Shown here in pieces: positions 1 to 8,940 of a DNA stretch of 64,000 nt; within the stretch, counting starts at the first letter, position 1; each line of letters opens with the position of its first letter. The position numbers were made by a program, and so were the translations under genes. The DNA comes from an uncultured Campylobacter sp. (lineage in GTDB: Bacteria > Campylobacterota > Campylobacteria > Campylobacterales > Campylobacteraceae): positions 27,709 to 91,708 of the forward strand of contig NZ_CALBWL010000061.1 in the NCBI RefSeq assembly GCF_937973075.1, written 5' to 3'. The notes below the pieces were generated by a model, which made no database searches, was not told the origin of the DNA, and saw only the letters and a program-made list of their open reading frames with translations.

Positions 1-845
1 ATATTTTAAGCTTTGAGGAGATGTTTTTATTCGTCAAGGTTGCGATCGACGGCGGCGTAAAAAAGATCCGCATCACCGGCGGCGAACCGCTAGTGCGAAA
101 GGGGATCGAAGATTTTATAAAGATGATCGCGGATTATGCTCCGGACATCGATCTTGCGCTTACTACCAACGGATATTATCTCAAAAACTACGCGCGCGCC
201 TTGAAAAACGCGGGGCTAAAGCGCATCAATATGTCGCTTGACTCTCTGCGTCCGGAGCGGGCTAAATTTATAGCTCAGCGCGGCGTGCTTTATAACGTCT
301 TAGAAGGCCTTGACGCCGCGCTTGAAGCGGGATTAAAAGTCAAGCTAAACACCGTCGCGCTAAAAGGCATCAACGACGACGAGCTGATCTATTTGCTGGA
401 ATTTGCCCGCGAGAAGGATTGCCAGATCCGCTTCATAGAATTTATGGAAAACACCCATGCCAGCGATCTTACAGGCTTAAAATCAAACGAAATTTTAGAT
501 ATTTTAAGGCGTAAATTTATCTTTACCGCTCTGCCGAAATCGCAAAGCTCGCCCGCGTCGCTTTACGCGCTAGCAGACGGCTACACTTTCGGTATCATCG
601 ATCCGCACAAGCACGATTTTTGCGAGAGCTGCAACCGCATCAGACTAAGCGCCGAGGGGCTTTTGATCCCGTGTCTTTACTTCGAGGACGCGCTAAGTAT
701 CAAAAAGGCGGTCAAAGAGGGCGACATTGCCGCAGCCGCCGAAATTTTGGCTAAAATTTTAGCGAATAAGCCCGAAAAAAATCGCTGGCAAGCGGACGCT
801 TCGAATGAAATTTCAAGCCGTGCATTTTACGAGACGGGCGGATGA
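1..845 (+). CDS. moaA: GTP 3',8-cyclase MoaA (5' end outside window)
   Basis: Radical SAM enzyme that starts molybdenum cofactor synthesis by rearranging GTP. The reading frame is open from base 3, so the gene is cut by the window edge and the N-terminal CxxxCxxC cluster motif is not visible. Visible are the [16 protein letters not shown]-binding stretch, TTNGYYL, the NMSLDSL strand, and the C-terminal second [4Fe-4S] cluster motif [13 protein letters not shown] with its later Cys in LIPCLY. Any ATG call at 21 would be internal to the protein. It overlaps queE by ATGA. A molybdenum cofactor gene fits the molybdate uptake genes at 17-22 kb. Confidence 0.95.
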   Translation, partial: ILSFEEMFLFVKVAIDGGVKKIRITGGEPLVRKGIEDFIKMIADYAPDIDLALTTNGYYLKNYARALKNAGLKRINMSLDSLRPERAKFIAQRGVLYNVLEGLDAALEAGLKVKLNTVALKGINDDELIYLLEFAREKDCQIRFIEFMENTHASDLTGLKSNEILDILRRKFIFTALPKSQSSPASLYALADGYTFGIIDPHKHDFCESCNRIRLSAEGLLIPCLYFEDALSIKKAVKEGDIAAAAEILAKILANKPEKNRWQADASNEISSRAFYETGG

Positions 846-1807
846 GGCTTGTTGAGAGCTTTTTAAGTATCCAAGGCGAGGGCAAATACGCAGGCAGGCT
901 CGCGTTTTTCTTTCGCTTTGCGGGCTGCAATCTGCGCTGCGGGGGCTTCGGCGGCGAGCGCATTTCGCCAAAGACCGGCGAGATCTTGCGCGGCTGCGAT
1001 ACGATCCGCGCGGTTTTTACAAATCACTTCGAGCATGAAGAAATTTTAAATTTAGCGCAGCTTTTGAATAAAATTCCAAATTTATCAGGTTCGTCCTGTT
1101 CCGCACCCGCATGCTCTGCGCTGGGTTTTTGCGCCGCGGAGTCTTTTTCTGAAAGCGATACGTTAAATTTCGCCGCCGCACAAACGCCTCCCCGCTCAAA
1201 CAGTAATGCAGAAAAATCTTTAAATTTAACGAGCGAGAATTCTTTAAATTTCGCGGCGCAGAATTCTTTAAATTTAAATCCGCAAAGCTCCGCATCACCG
1301 CAGAGCGCTAAGCTTTATCAAAAGCCGATCGTCGTTATTACAGGCGGCGAGCCGATGTTGCATCACAAAGAGGCGCTATTTTACGAGTTCGTCTGCGAGC
1401 TGCTTGCGCGCGGATACGAAGTGCACTTCGAAACCAACGGTACGATTTTAGTGGATTTTGAAAAATTTCCCGCCTACAAAAGCTGCGTCTTTGCGGTCTC
1501 GCCTAAGCTTTCAAACTCCGCTGAGCCGCGCGAACGCAGGTTAAACTTCGCCGCGCTGCGAAGCTTAAAACAAAACGCGAAGGATAGCTTTTACAAGTTC
1601 GTCATCTCGCCCGAGTTTGACGCGCAGCCCGAAATTGCCGAAATTTTAGCGGCGTGCGAGAGCGAGGTTTATTGTATGCCGCGCGGCGCGGATCGTCGCG
1701 AGCTGGAAAGCGGCGCGCAATTTTGCGTGGATTTTTGCCTAAAAAACGGCTATAATTACTCCGATCGCCTGCACATTAGAATTTGGGGCGAGAAGGACGG
1801 GGTATGA
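842..1807 (+). CDS. queE: 7-carboxy-7-deazaguanine synthase QueE with low-complexity insertion
   Basis: Radical SAM enzyme that makes 7-carboxy-7-deazaguanine from the QueD product on the preQ0/queuosine route. Residues 1-60 carry the family start ([20 protein letters not shown]) and cysteines at 29, 33 and 52. The spacing is C-x3-C-x18-C rather than CxxxCxxC, with Phe36 at the usual third position; my recollection is that Campylobacter homologues share this. [10 protein letters not shown] at about 165 is the SAM-binding GGEP motif. Residues about 82-155 are a Ser/Asn/Ala-rich insertion with repeated NSLNF/NSLNL units that splits the barrel and makes the protein unusually long. ATGA overlaps join it to moaA and queD. 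Confidence 0.9.
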   Translation: MRLVESFLSIQGEGKYAGRLAFFFRFAGCNLRCGGFGGERISPKTGEILRGCDTIRAVFTNHFEHEEILNLAQLLNKIPNLSGSSCSAPACSALGFCAAESFSESDTLNFAAAQTPPRSNSNAEKSLNLTSENSLNFAAQNSLNLNPQSSASPQSAKLYQKPIVVITGGEPMLHHKEALFYEFVCELLARGYEVHFETNGTILVDFEKFPAYKSCVFAVSPKLSNSAEPRERRLNFAALRSLKQNAKDSFYKFVISPEFDAQPEIAEILAACESEVYCMPRGADRRELESGAQFCVDFCLKNGYNYSDRLHIRIWGEKDGV

Positions 1808-2385
1808 TAATCAGGAAATTATACGAATTCGAAAACGCTCACATCGTGCGCCTGTGCGGCTCGAAGCGGTGCCGCACGAGCATCCACGGCCACTCCTACA
1901 GATGCGAAATTTTGCTTAGCTCAAATTTTTTGGATGAAGCAGGGATGGTATATGATTTCGGCTACATGAAGCTCGGTATCCGCGAGCTTATCGACAGTTT
2001 TGACCACGCCGTGACGATCTATGCGCGCGATGATGCGAGCTACATCGCGGATCTGAAAAAACACAGCGCGCGCTGGGTGCAGATACCGCTAAATCCGAGC
2101 GCAGAGCAGTTTTGTAGAATTTTTTTCGTTCTAATCGACCGACTTTTGAGCCTGACTCAGATGCAAAACGGCGAGCGCGAAGTAAAGCTTCACAGCGTCA
2201 TCGTGCACGAAACCGCGACCGGCTACGCGCAGTGTTTCCGCGAGGACGCCTACAACGCGCAGATGGGCGAGATCGCGCTGGAAGAGATAGAATTCTCGCC
2301 GGCCGTGCGCGAGGAATGGAGGCAGCCGGAGCTTTGGCAAAAGCTTCTGCGCGGCGAAAAAATCATCTATCCAAAGGATTGCTGA
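1804..2385 (+). CDS. queD: 6-carboxy-5,6,7,8-tetrahydropterin synthase QueD
   Basis: Makes 6-carboxytetrahydropterin, the substrate of QueE, from dihydroneopterin triphosphate. The start is the ATG overlapping the queE stop (ATGA), giving [15 protein letters not shown]; an upstream in-frame GTG/TTG start would add unconserved residues. Zinc ligands are His13 and the HGH pair His28/His30, with Cys23 as the catalytic thiol. MVYDFGYMK, SFDHAV and VIVHETATGYAQ are conserved family segments. At 193 residues it is longer than E. coli QueD, as for the longer epsilonproteobacterial forms. Coupling to queE supports a queuosine-precursor role. Confidence 0.92.
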   Translation: MIIRKLYEFENAHIVRLCGSKRCRTSIHGHSYRCEILLSSNFLDEAGMVYDFGYMKLGIRELIDSFDHAVTIYARDDASYIADLKKHSARWVQIPLNPSAEQFCRIFFVLIDRLLSLTQMQNGEREVKLHSVIVHETATGYAQCFREDAYNAQMGEIALEEIEFSPAVREEWRQPELWQKLLRGEKIIYPKDC

Positions 2386-2606
2386 TGAGAAATTTCTTTA
2401 AATTTGACGCGGTGTTTATGCGCGTTTTTGCCGCGTGCGCGATCTTTGCCTGCGCGCTTGCTTTGAGCGGCTGCGACGATGAGAAAAAGGACACCTTGCA
2501 AAAGCCGCCGGTAGATAGCGAGGTGCCGAAGGACGTACCTATCGCGCCTAGCGAGCCCAAAGTCGATATAAATGCCGATATGCTGCCGCTTCCGGTGACC
2601 GAATAG
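2385..2606 (+). CDS. Small lipoprotein of unknown function
   Basis: A 73-residue protein with a signal peptide and lipobox (ALALSGC, lipidated Cys about residue 30), followed by a charged, Pro-rich tail (DDEKKDTLQKPPVDSEVPKDVPIAPSEPK). The start ATG overlaps the queD stop as TGATG. In C. jejuni a small lipoprotein annotated as haem-binding sits at this place; no CXXCH haem motif is visible here, so I do not transfer that function. Probably anchored in the inner or outer membrane. Existence is likely from the lipobox and operon position; function unknown. Confidence 0.75.
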   Translation: MRNFFKFDAVFMRVFAACAIFACALALSGCDDEKKDTLQKPPVDSEVPKDVPIAPSEPKVDINADMLPLPVTE

Positions 2607-2983
2607 GACGGAGCGTTGAAAAATCGGCGGCTAAATTTGAAAATTTTTAAAATTTGCGTGGTTTGTATGCGGCGCGTAGGCGCGATTTTAGCGTCTTTTT
2701 TGCCCGTGCGATCTGCGCAGAGAAATTTTAAATTTTATAAAGCTTTATCTGCAAAATTTCATTCTTGGCGCGAGATATGCTGCGCGAAACCGAGGTTAAG
2801 AGAGCGTGCGATAAATTTTAACGCAACAAATATCCGCAGCCGCTTTGAAGAGTTTTTAAAATTTCAAAGGCGCAGAGCCGATCCGTTTTATCTCGCGCCG
2901 AAAAAGTTTGCGTTGAAATTCGGTCGTTTCGGCTCTAGTCACGCAAAATTTTATACTGTAAATTTAACTCCCTGGCGGAATTG
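2607..2983 (+). other. RAATTY-rich spacer with a doubtful open frame
   Basis: A spacer inside the operon. A TTG-initiated frame (2616-2984) stays open but encodes a basic, Phe/Lys-rich sequence generated by repeated AAATTT-type words. It has no ribosome-binding site I can defend and no recognisable domain. Roughly eleven RAATTY matches lie in 350 bases, like the array at 46.6-47.1 kb. I read it as non-coding. Confidence 0.6.
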
Positions 2984-3466
2984 ATGGATTATCTGTATCA
3001 AAGCGCTCTGGGCTTTCATAAGTTTTTTGCGCTAGCTGCGACAATTTTAACGATAATTTATCTGATATTTACCCAGCTTAAGATCGATACGGCGACGGAA
3101 TTTTGCTCGCGCGGCAAGGCTTTAAATTCCGCCGCCTCTGCGCCGCAAGCTGAAAATTTAAAGCAAAAGAGCAGATCGGGACTTAGATTTCTTAGGCGCA
3201 TCAGGCTGTTTTTGCCGATCTATTATTCGTGCATCGCGGCGCTGATAATTAGCGGGAGCGTGATGCTAGCGGTGCTGCGCTTTGATCTGAGCTTTAGAAT
3301 TTATTTCATGGCGGCCGCAGCTCTAGCGATGATCATACTTGGCGCGGCGTCTTACAAGCGGCTAAAAATCGCGTATCTGAGCCAAAACTTTGCGCCGTAT
3401 CAGCGCAAAATGCGGGTGATTTTGGGGCTAAGCTTAGCGATAATTTTGATAGCGAGTGTTATTTGA
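2984..3466 (+). CDS. Conserved integral membrane protein
   Basis: About 160 residues with membrane segments near residues 10-30, 75-95, 105-125 and 140-160 (ALAATILTIIYLIFT, PIYYSCIAALIISGSVML, YFMAAAALAMIILGAA, VILGLSLAIILIASVI). A hydrophilic, low-complexity cytoplasmic stretch follows the first segment. It occupies the place of the C. jejuni membrane protein upstream of rsmE. An in-frame TTG at 2981 is an alternative start; ATG at 2984 is chosen. Its stop overlaps the rsmE start (TGATG), so the two are translationally coupled. Function unknown. Confidence 0.8.
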   Translation: MDYLYQSALGFHKFFALAATILTIIYLIFTQLKIDTATEFCSRGKALNSAASAPQAENLKQKSRSGLRFLRRIRLFLPIYYSCIAALIISGSVMLAVLRFDLSFRIYFMAAAALAMIILGAASYKRLKIAYLSQNFAPYQRKMRVILGLSLAIILIASVI

Positions 3467-4122
3467 TGGTATATTTTTACGATAAGCTTGCAGGCGAACA
3501 GAGCCTAGTTTTGCAGAATGATCAGTTTTTACACCTAAAGGCCAGGCGGGCAAGGGCGGGCGAGCGCATAGACGTGCGCAATCTTGAGGACGGGGCGAGT
3601 TATCTATATGAGATCGCCGAAATTTCGCGCAAAGGCGCGGCTCTGAATTTAGTTTTTAAAAGCTCTGTTTTTACGCCGCCGCACGATTTTTGCGTCGCTT
3701 GGGCGGTCGTCGAGAGCGCCGTGATCGAAAAGAGCCTGCCTGCGCTAAACGAGATGGGCGTCGGGCGGCTTGTTTTGGTCTATGCCGATCTGTCGCAGAA
3801 AAACGTGCGGCTCGATCCGCAAAGGATGGAGCGGATTTTGATCAACTCGTCGCAGCAATGCGGGCGAAATTCCATCATGCAGATCGAGGTTTTGGGCGGC
3901 TCGGACGAGCTTGCACAAAGATATGAAAACGTAAGCCTGATCGATTTTGGCGGCAAGAACATCGACATTTTCGGCGGCGAGGAGATCGCGTTCGTAGGCC
4001 CCGAGGGCGGATTTTCGCCGCGCGAAAGGGAGAAATTTAAAAACGCCTATGCGCTTAATAGCCCCTATATTTTGCGCTCAAACACCGCGCTGATCGCAAC
4101 TTGCGCAAAATTGATGTTTTAA
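3466..4122 (+). CDS. rsmE: 16S rRNA (uracil1498-N3)-methyltransferase RsmE
   Basis: SPOUT-class methyltransferase that modifies U1498 of 16S rRNA in the small subunit. The N-terminal part (residues 1-70) matches the PUA-like domain. The C-terminal half has the knotted SAM-binding elements: QQCGRNSIMQIEVL, FVGPEGGFSPREREKF and the terminal LRSNTALIATCAKL. ATG 3466 is chosen over TTG 3463 because it sits in a TGATG coupling with the preceding gene. Length of 218 residues is normal. The terminal NTALIATCA segment is characteristic, so the assignment is secure. Confidence 0.93.
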   Translation: MVYFYDKLAGEQSLVLQNDQFLHLKARRARAGERIDVRNLEDGASYLYEIAEISRKGAALNLVFKSSVFTPPHDFCVAWAVVESAVIEKSLPALNEMGVGRLVLVYADLSQKNVRLDPQRMERILINSSQQCGRNSIMQIEVLGGSDELAQRYENVSLIDFGGKNIDIFGGEEIAFVGPEGGFSPREREKFKNAYALNSPYILRSNTALIATCAKLMF

Positions 4123-4422
4123 GCGCTCGGCAAATTTTAAAATTTAAAAAGATCGCGCGTTTTAAATTTTGGAATTTAAAATTTACTCTGCGCGACCCGC
4201 TATGTTTATCGGCGGCTTGATGCACTGCGCGTATTTGCCGCGGCGTATCTTCGCGCACTTGTATTTTGCACGCCGCAGTAGGCTGCAGTGAAATAAAATT
4301 TTACCCGCAAGCGGGCTAAATTTTAAAATTTTGCGTCCAAAAAGCTTGCTCGAAAGAAAATCCGCCGCTTCGCCGAGAGATTTTTAAAACCCTTTAAATT
4401 TGCTTTTTAGATAAAAAAGTTG
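4123..4422. other. Gene-free spacer rsmE-rpmE with AAATTT-containing inverted repeat
   Basis: No gene seen. The spacer is rich in AAATTTTAAAATTT-like words. An inverted repeat TTTTAAATT (4160-4168), loop TTGG, AATTTAAAA (4173-4181) is flanked by GCGCG and GCGCG-like arms and may end transcription after rsmE, although there is no clean T tract. Confidence 0.5.
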
Positions 4423-4428
4423 TATAAT
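4423..4428 (+). promoter_or_regulatory. -10 element (TATAAT) of rpmE promoter
   Basis: A perfect TATAAT preceded by a T/A-rich stretch (GCTTTTTAGATAAAAAAG), the usual shape of Campylobacter sigma-70 promoters, which often lack a -35 box. AAGGA at 4452-4456 then precedes the rpmE ATG. It probably drives rpmE-rsmI and downstream genes. Confidence 0.7.
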
Positions 4429-4462
4429 CGCTGCCTTTTAAAATCATCAAAAAGGATTAAAA

Positions 4463-4663
4463 ATGAAAAAAGATATTCACCCAAACTTTGTCGAAACGAC
4501 CGTTACTTGCGCTTGCGGAAATACTTTTAAAACGCGCTCGAACAAGGCCGAGATCCGCGTCGATATCTGCTCCAATTGCCATCCGTTTTTCACAGGCAGC
4601 GAGAAGATCGTAGATAGCGCGGGCCGCGTCGAGAAATTTAAGCAAAAATACGGAATGAAATAG
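4463..4663 (+). CDS. rpmE: 50S ribosomal protein L31 (zinc-binding form)
   Basis: 66 residues starting MKKDIHPNF, the standard L31 opening. Cysteines at 16 and 18 (CACGNT) and at 36 and 39 (CSNC) form the zinc-binding set of the C+ paralogue. HPFFTG is the conserved central motif. AAGGA precedes the ATG and a TATAAT promoter lies upstream. rsmI follows with no gap. Zinc-form L31 is commonly replaced by a zinc-free paralogue under zinc limitation; no second L31 is in this window. Confidence 0.97.
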   Translation: MKKDIHPNFVETTVTCACGNTFKTRSNKAEIRVDICSNCHPFFTGSEKIVDSAGRVEKFKQKYGMK

Positions 4664-5479
4664 TTGCTATATCTCATTCCTACGCCGATAGGAAATCTAA
4701 GCGATATCTCGAGCCGCGCGCTTGAGGTATTGCAAAGCTGCGAAATCCTAATCTGCGAGGATACGAGGGTTTCAAAAAAACTTCTAAACTTATTATCCGA
4801 TAAATTTCAAATTTCATTTAAAATTTCACAGTTTTACTCGCTGCACACGCACAACGAAGCGGAATTTTTCGCTGACTTTGATCCGGCGCTTCTGCGCGAA
4901 AAAGCTTGCGCATACGTAAGCGACGCAGGCATGCCTTGCATCAGCGATCCGGGGATCGCGCTCGTAAAATTTGCGCAACGAAGCGGTGTGCCTTACGAGG
5001 TGCTTAGCGGCGCAAACGCTCTGCTGCTCGCAGCCGCCGCAAGCGGGCTGGTGGAGAAAGAATTTAGCTTTTTGGGCTTTTTGAATAATGACGGCGCGCA
5101 GCGCAAAGCTCAGATCTTAAATTTAATGCAAAGCCCCTATCCGTGTGTGCTCTACGAATCCCCAAAACGCGTGGTAAAGCTAATAGAGCAGATCGCGGGG
5201 ATCGATGCGCAGCGCAAAATTTTTGCGATCAAAGAAGCTACGAAAAAATTTGAAACAAAATTTTTCGGTAGCGCCGCAGAGGTTCTATCTAGTCTAAACG
5301 GCGCAAATTTAAACGGCGAATGGTGCGTCGTGATTGACGGCGCAGGCGAGAAAAGCTTTGAAAAAATCACGCAGGAAGATATTTCGTCGCTTGAGATCGC
5401 GCCGAAAATAAAAGCGAAACTGCTCTCAAAAATCAGCGGCGAACCCGCCAAAGAAATATATAAAAATTTGATACGCTAA
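4664..5479 (+). CDS. rsmI: 16S rRNA (cytidine1402-2'-O)-methyltransferase RsmI
   Basis: Tetrapyrrole-methylase-fold enzyme that 2'-O-methylates C1402 of 16S rRNA. The TTG start is the codon directly after the rpmE stop and yields the family opening LYLIPTPIGNLSDIS. Other family marks are CEDTRVSKKLL, YVSDAGMPCISDPG (SAM-binding), PYEVLSGANALLLAAAASG and YESPKRVVKL. Length 271 residues is standard. The lack of an intergenic gap suggests translational coupling to rpmE. Confidence 0.95.
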   Translation: MLYLIPTPIGNLSDISSRALEVLQSCEILICEDTRVSKKLLNLLSDKFQISFKISQFYSLHTHNEAEFFADFDPALLREKACAYVSDAGMPCISDPGIALVKFAQRSGVPYEVLSGANALLLAAAASGLVEKEFSFLGFLNNDGAQRKAQILNLMQSPYPCVLYESPKRVVKLIEQIAGIDAQRKIFAIKEATKKFETKFFGSAAEVLSSLNGANLNGEWCVVIDGAGEKSFEKITQEDISSLEIAPKIKAKLLSKISGEPAKEIYKNLIR

Positions 5480-5514
5480 GTCATATTTTAACCGTTTTTC
5501 GCTAAAATCCTAAA

Positions 5515-6216
5515 ATGATTATTTACGGCAAGCAGCTGTTTTTGCACCTTTTAAACCGGCATCCGCAGAAATTTATCCGCATCATCCTTGCAAAGGAGTG
5601 CGAGAAAGAAATTTTTAAAAAGATCGCCGCGACCGGCGTAAAGATTGAGCGCGCCGATGCGAAAAAAGCTCAAGCCCTCGCTCGCGGCGGCAACCATCAA
5701 GGCTTCTTGGCCGAGGTGGAGGAGTTTAGCTTCGGCGATCTGGCTAGTGTCAAAGACGATAAATTCGTGCCGATCCTTTATGGACTTACCGACATCGGGA
5801 ACATCGGCGCGATAATGCGCAGCGCCTATGCTTTGGGCACAGACAGCGTGATCGTCGTCGCAAATAATCTAAATATGGCGGGCGTAGTGCGCGCGAGCTC
5901 GGGCGCGGCGTATGAGCTAAACGTCGTTAAGGCCGCAGACGGGCTTAACGTGATAAACGAGCTTAAACAGAGCGGCTTTGAAATTTACGCCGCGAGTGCG
6001 GACGGGACGAGCTTTAAGGAGTTAAAGCTCGGCGCGAAAAACGCACTCGTAATGGGGAACGAAGAAGAGGGGATACCTGCTAGAGCACTTAAAAAATGCG
6101 ACCGCGCGGTATCAATAAAGATGCGCGAAGGCTGGGATTCGCTTAACGTAAGCGCAGCATTTGCGATACTATGCGATGGAATTTTAAATGGAAGAAATAG
6201 AAGAGAAGTTAAATAA
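5515..6216 (+). CDS. rlmB: TrmH-family 23S rRNA 2'-O-ribose methyltransferase (RlmB-like)
   Basis: SpoU/TrmH-type knotted methyltransferase. An N-terminal substrate-binding domain (GKQLFLHLL...GGNHQGFLAEVEEF) precedes the catalytic domain with LTDIGNIGAIMRSAYALG (motif 1), LVMGNEEEGIPARALKKCD (motif 2) and KMREGWDSLNVSAAFAILC (motif 3). The target is most likely G2251 of 23S rRNA, inferred from the family. The gene follows rsmI after 35 bases containing a TAAAAT that could be a weak -10. Its 3' end overlaps the next gene by 29 bases. Confidence 0.88.
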   Translation: MIIYGKQLFLHLLNRHPQKFIRIILAKECEKEIFKKIAATGVKIERADAKKAQALARGGNHQGFLAEVEEFSFGDLASVKDDKFVPILYGLTDIGNIGAIMRSAYALGTDSVIVVANNLNMAGVVRASSGAAYELNVVKAADGLNVINELKQSGFEIYAASADGTSFKELKLGAKNALVMGNEEEGIPARALKKCDRAVSIKMREGWDSLNVSAAFAILCDGILNGRNRREVK

Positions 6217-7207
6217 TACGGACGAGCAGGCGGAACAAACCAAGAAGCCGGAGCAAACACAGCAGCCAAAAAGCAGCGATCTGGATAAATTAAAATCTAT
6301 GGATCTGATCGAGATTGCGCGCACGACGCGCATCGACGCGCAAAATTTAGAATACATCATAAACAAAGACTTCGAGAAGCTGGCAAATTTTAACGTGAAG
6401 GGTTACATTAAAATTTTAGAGCGCGAGTTCGGGCTGGATCTATCGGACTGGCTTAGCGAGTTTGAGAGCGCCAAAGCGAGCTTTGCGCCTGTTAAAAAAG
6501 CCAAAGTCGAGCAGGTTTATGGTCAAAGGGTCAGCCCTAACAAAAGCGGCAGCGGTTGGCTTTTATGGCTGCTTGCAATGGTATTAATCATAGGCGCAAT
6601 CTTTTATTTCGGACTTTATAAAAGCTTCGGCGAATTTTTGGGCTCGCTTTTATGGGAACAAAACAAAACCACCTACTCGGACGCTCCGATCGTAAATAAC
6701 ACTCAAAAAAAGCTTGAAAACATCGGTATCGACGTCGTTTCGCACAACGCTACAGATGAAAAATTCGCACTAAAGTCAGATGCCAATGCAGCCGCTGCTG
6801 CGGATGAAAATTTAAGCTCGCTAAACGCGCTGGACCGCTCTATCAGGATCGAGCGCGCGAGCATTAAGACTGAGGAAAATTTTACCGACGAAAACGCCAC
6901 GCAAAGCAAACCCGCGCCGAGCAAAGATATCGTGCTTAGCCCGCGCGGTAAGATGTGGATAGGCGTTATCGATCTAAAAAGTGGCAAGAAGCGCGAGATG
7001 GTCATAAATTCCCCTTACGTCGTCGCTTCGCAAGGAGATGAGGAGCTGCTAATCTCTACCGGTCACGGGATGTTTGAGCTCGGTAAAGCCGATGGCAACG
7101 TAACTTTCAGCGAAAGGAACACTCAAAAATTTCACGTTAAAGATGGCAATATCACTAAAATTTCGGCCGACGAGTTTCTGCGCCTAAACAAGGGTAAGAA
7201 GTGGTAA
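6188..7207 (+). CDS. RodZ-like helix-turn-helix membrane protein
   Basis: 339 residues. Residues about 30-95 resemble the HTH_25 domain of RodZ (LIEIARTTRIDAQNLEYIINKDFEKL...VKGYIKILEREFGLDL). A single membrane segment follows at about 124-146 (GWLLWLLAMVLIIGAIFYFGLY), then a periplasmic part with an acidic/Asn-rich linker and a C-terminal beta-rich domain (SPRGKMWIGVIDLKSGKKREMVINSPY) comparable to DUF4115. That is the architecture of the cell-shape factor RodZ, which links MreB to the envelope; the similarity is inferred by eye. The ATG lies inside the 3' end of rlmB. Confidence 0.72.
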   Translation: MEEIEEKLNNTDEQAEQTKKPEQTQQPKSSDLDKLKSMDLIEIARTTRIDAQNLEYIINKDFEKLANFNVKGYIKILEREFGLDLSDWLSEFESAKASFAPVKKAKVEQVYGQRVSPNKSGSGWLLWLLAMVLIIGAIFYFGLYKSFGEFLGSLLWEQNKTTYSDAPIVNNTQKKLENIGIDVVSHNATDEKFALKSDANAAAAADENLSSLNALDRSIRIERASIKTEENFTDENATQSKPAPSKDIVLSPRGKMWIGVIDLKSGKKREMVINSPYVVASQGDEELLISTGHGMFELGKADGNVTFSERNTQKFHVKDGNITKISADEFLRLNKGKKW

Positions 7208-7734
7208 AATCCTCGCTGTCGCGCGGTTTTTCACTGGTAGGGCTTCGCCGCCGCCGAGGATAGAATTTTGGCCCGCTGCGGCGAGTGCGACTTAAAATAA
7301 ACCCACGAGGGTAAATTTAGAGGGTTTTGAACCGCGCCGCCTTAGATAGAATTTTAAGCGGCGCAGGTAAAATTAGCGGTGCGATAAAATTTTAAGCGGT
7401 GCGGGCGCTTGCGGTAGCGCGCTAAATTTAAGAGGTGTAGTCCACGGCGCCGTGCAAAACAGAAGCTTTGATCGTTATCGTTTTGATCGGACGTAAATTT
7501 AAACAGCGCCGCAAAGGGTCGCGACGCGATAAATTTAAACGATCAACGCCTCCGCCCCCCGCGGTTTTAAAATTTTAGCGAGGTAAAAGTTTAAATTGCT
7601 CGAGCAATATAAAAAGCGCCGCCGCATCGCCGCTAAGGCTTGAAATTTTGCCTACGTGCGCACGCACAGATCGCGCATTAAGGCGCTAAATTTTAAATAA
7701 AGCTTGAAAATTACTTTAAGATAAGAGGTTTGAG
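7208..7734. other. Gene-free spacer, RAATTY-rich
   Basis: 527 bases with no credible frame. It carries many TAAATTTT/AAATTTTA words separated by GC-rich segments (GCGGTGCGGGCGC). In C. jejuni a periplasmic-protein gene lies at about this position; nothing recognisable of it remains. The 3' end holds the RBS (AAGAGG) of the aminotransferase gene. Confidence 0.6.
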
Positions 7735-8940
7735 ATGTTTGACGAAATCCGTTTTTCAAAAATCGAGCGTTTGCCCAATTACGTTTTTGCCGAGGTCAAT
7801 GCCATAAAAATGGCGGCGCGCAGAGCTGGCGAAGATATAATCGATTTTTCGATGGGCAATCCCGACGGCAGGACGCCGCAGCATATAATAGACAAGCTTT
7901 GCGAAAGCGCGCAAAAGGACAAAACGCACGGCTACTCCGTAAGCCAGGGCATCTACAAGCTGCGACTTGCGTGCGCGAATTGGTACAAGCGCAAATACGG
8001 TGTGATCTTAGATCCGGAAAGCGAGATCGTCGCCGTGATGGGCTCTAAAGAGGGTTTCGTGCATCTAACAAGCGCGATCGTAAATCCGGGCGATGTCGCG
8101 GTGGTGCCCGATCCTGCCTATCCGATCCACACTCAAGCCTTCATTATCGCAGGCGGTAACGTCGTTAAAATCCCGCTTGCCTATGATGAAAATTTAAATT
8201 TTAATGAGAATAAATTTTTCATCGATCTGCAAAAAACCTTCGACGAGAGCATTCCGCGCCCAAAATACGTCGTCGTAAATTTCCCGCACAACCCCACCAC
8301 TGTCGTCGTGCAAAAAAGCTTCTACGAGCGGCTCGTGGCGATGGCGCGGCAGGAGCGGTTTTATATCATCAGCGACATCGCTTACGCGGAGATCGCTTTC
8401 GATGATTACAAAACGCCGTCGATCTTTGAGGTTCAGGGCGCGAAGGACGTCGCAGTCGAGGCATACACTCTCTCTAAAACCTACAATATGGCGGGCTGGC
8501 GCGTAGGTTTTGTTAGCGGCAACAAAAAGCTCGTCGCCGCGCTTAAAAAGATCAAGTCGTGGTTTGATTACGGCATGTTTACGCCGATCCAAGTAGCCGC
8601 CACGATCGCGTTGGACGGGTCGCAGGAGTGCGTAGAGCAGATCCGCGCGAGCTATGAGAAGCGTAGAAATTTTTTGATTGACGCTTTTGCGGACGCGGGC
8701 TGGCAGATCGCAAAACCTAGCGCGTCGATGTTTGCGTGGGCGAAATTACCGCCAGCGGCGGCTCATCTAAGAAGTATGGAGTTTTCCAAGCAGCTTCTTA
8801 CCAAGGCGCGCGTCGCCGTAAGCCCGGGCGTTGGCTTTGGCGCGGCGGGAGACGATTACGTGCGGATCGCTTTTATCGAAAACGAAAACAGGACCCGCCA
8901 GGCTGCTAGAAATATAAAAAAATATTTGAAAGAGATCTGA
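7735..8940 (+). CDS. PLP-dependent class I/II aminotransferase (AlaC/DapL-like)
   Basis: 401 residues of fold-type I aminotransferase. Visible are IDFSMGNPDGRTP at the substrate side, YSVSQGIYKLR, PDPAYPIHTQ, NFPHNPTTVV, SDIAYAEIAFD and the PLP lysine in LSKTYNMAGWRVGF. Homologues are annotated as alanine-synthesising or diaminopimelate-type aminotransferases; the exact substrate cannot be fixed here. It overlaps hom by one base (TGATGA), which suggests coupling with homoserine metabolism. Confidence 0.9.
   Translation: MFDEIRFSKIERLPNYVFAEVNAIKMAARRAGEDIIDFSMGNPDGRTPQHIIDKLCESAQKDKTHGYSVSQGIYKLRLACANWYKRKYGVILDPESEIVAVMGSKEGFVHLTSAIVNPGDVAVVPDPAYPIHTQAFIIAGGNVVKIPLAYDENLNFNENKFFIDLQKTFDESIPRPKYVVVNFPHNPTTVVVQKSFYERLVAMARQERFYIISDIAYAEIAFDDYKTPSIFEVQGAKDVAVEAYTLSKTYNMAGWRVGFVSGNKKLVAALKKIKSWFDYGMFTPIQVAATIALDGSQECVEQIRASYEKRRNFLIDAFADAGWQIAKPSASMFAWAKLPPAAAHLRSMEFSKQLLTKARVAVSPGVGFGAAGDDYVRIAFIENENRTRQAARNIKKYLKEI

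Noticed and set aside
2616..2984. 122-residue open frame from TTG between the lipoprotein and membrane protein genes
   Set aside because: Basic Phe/Lys-rich translation produced by repeated AAATTT words, no RBS, no domain; better read as spacer.
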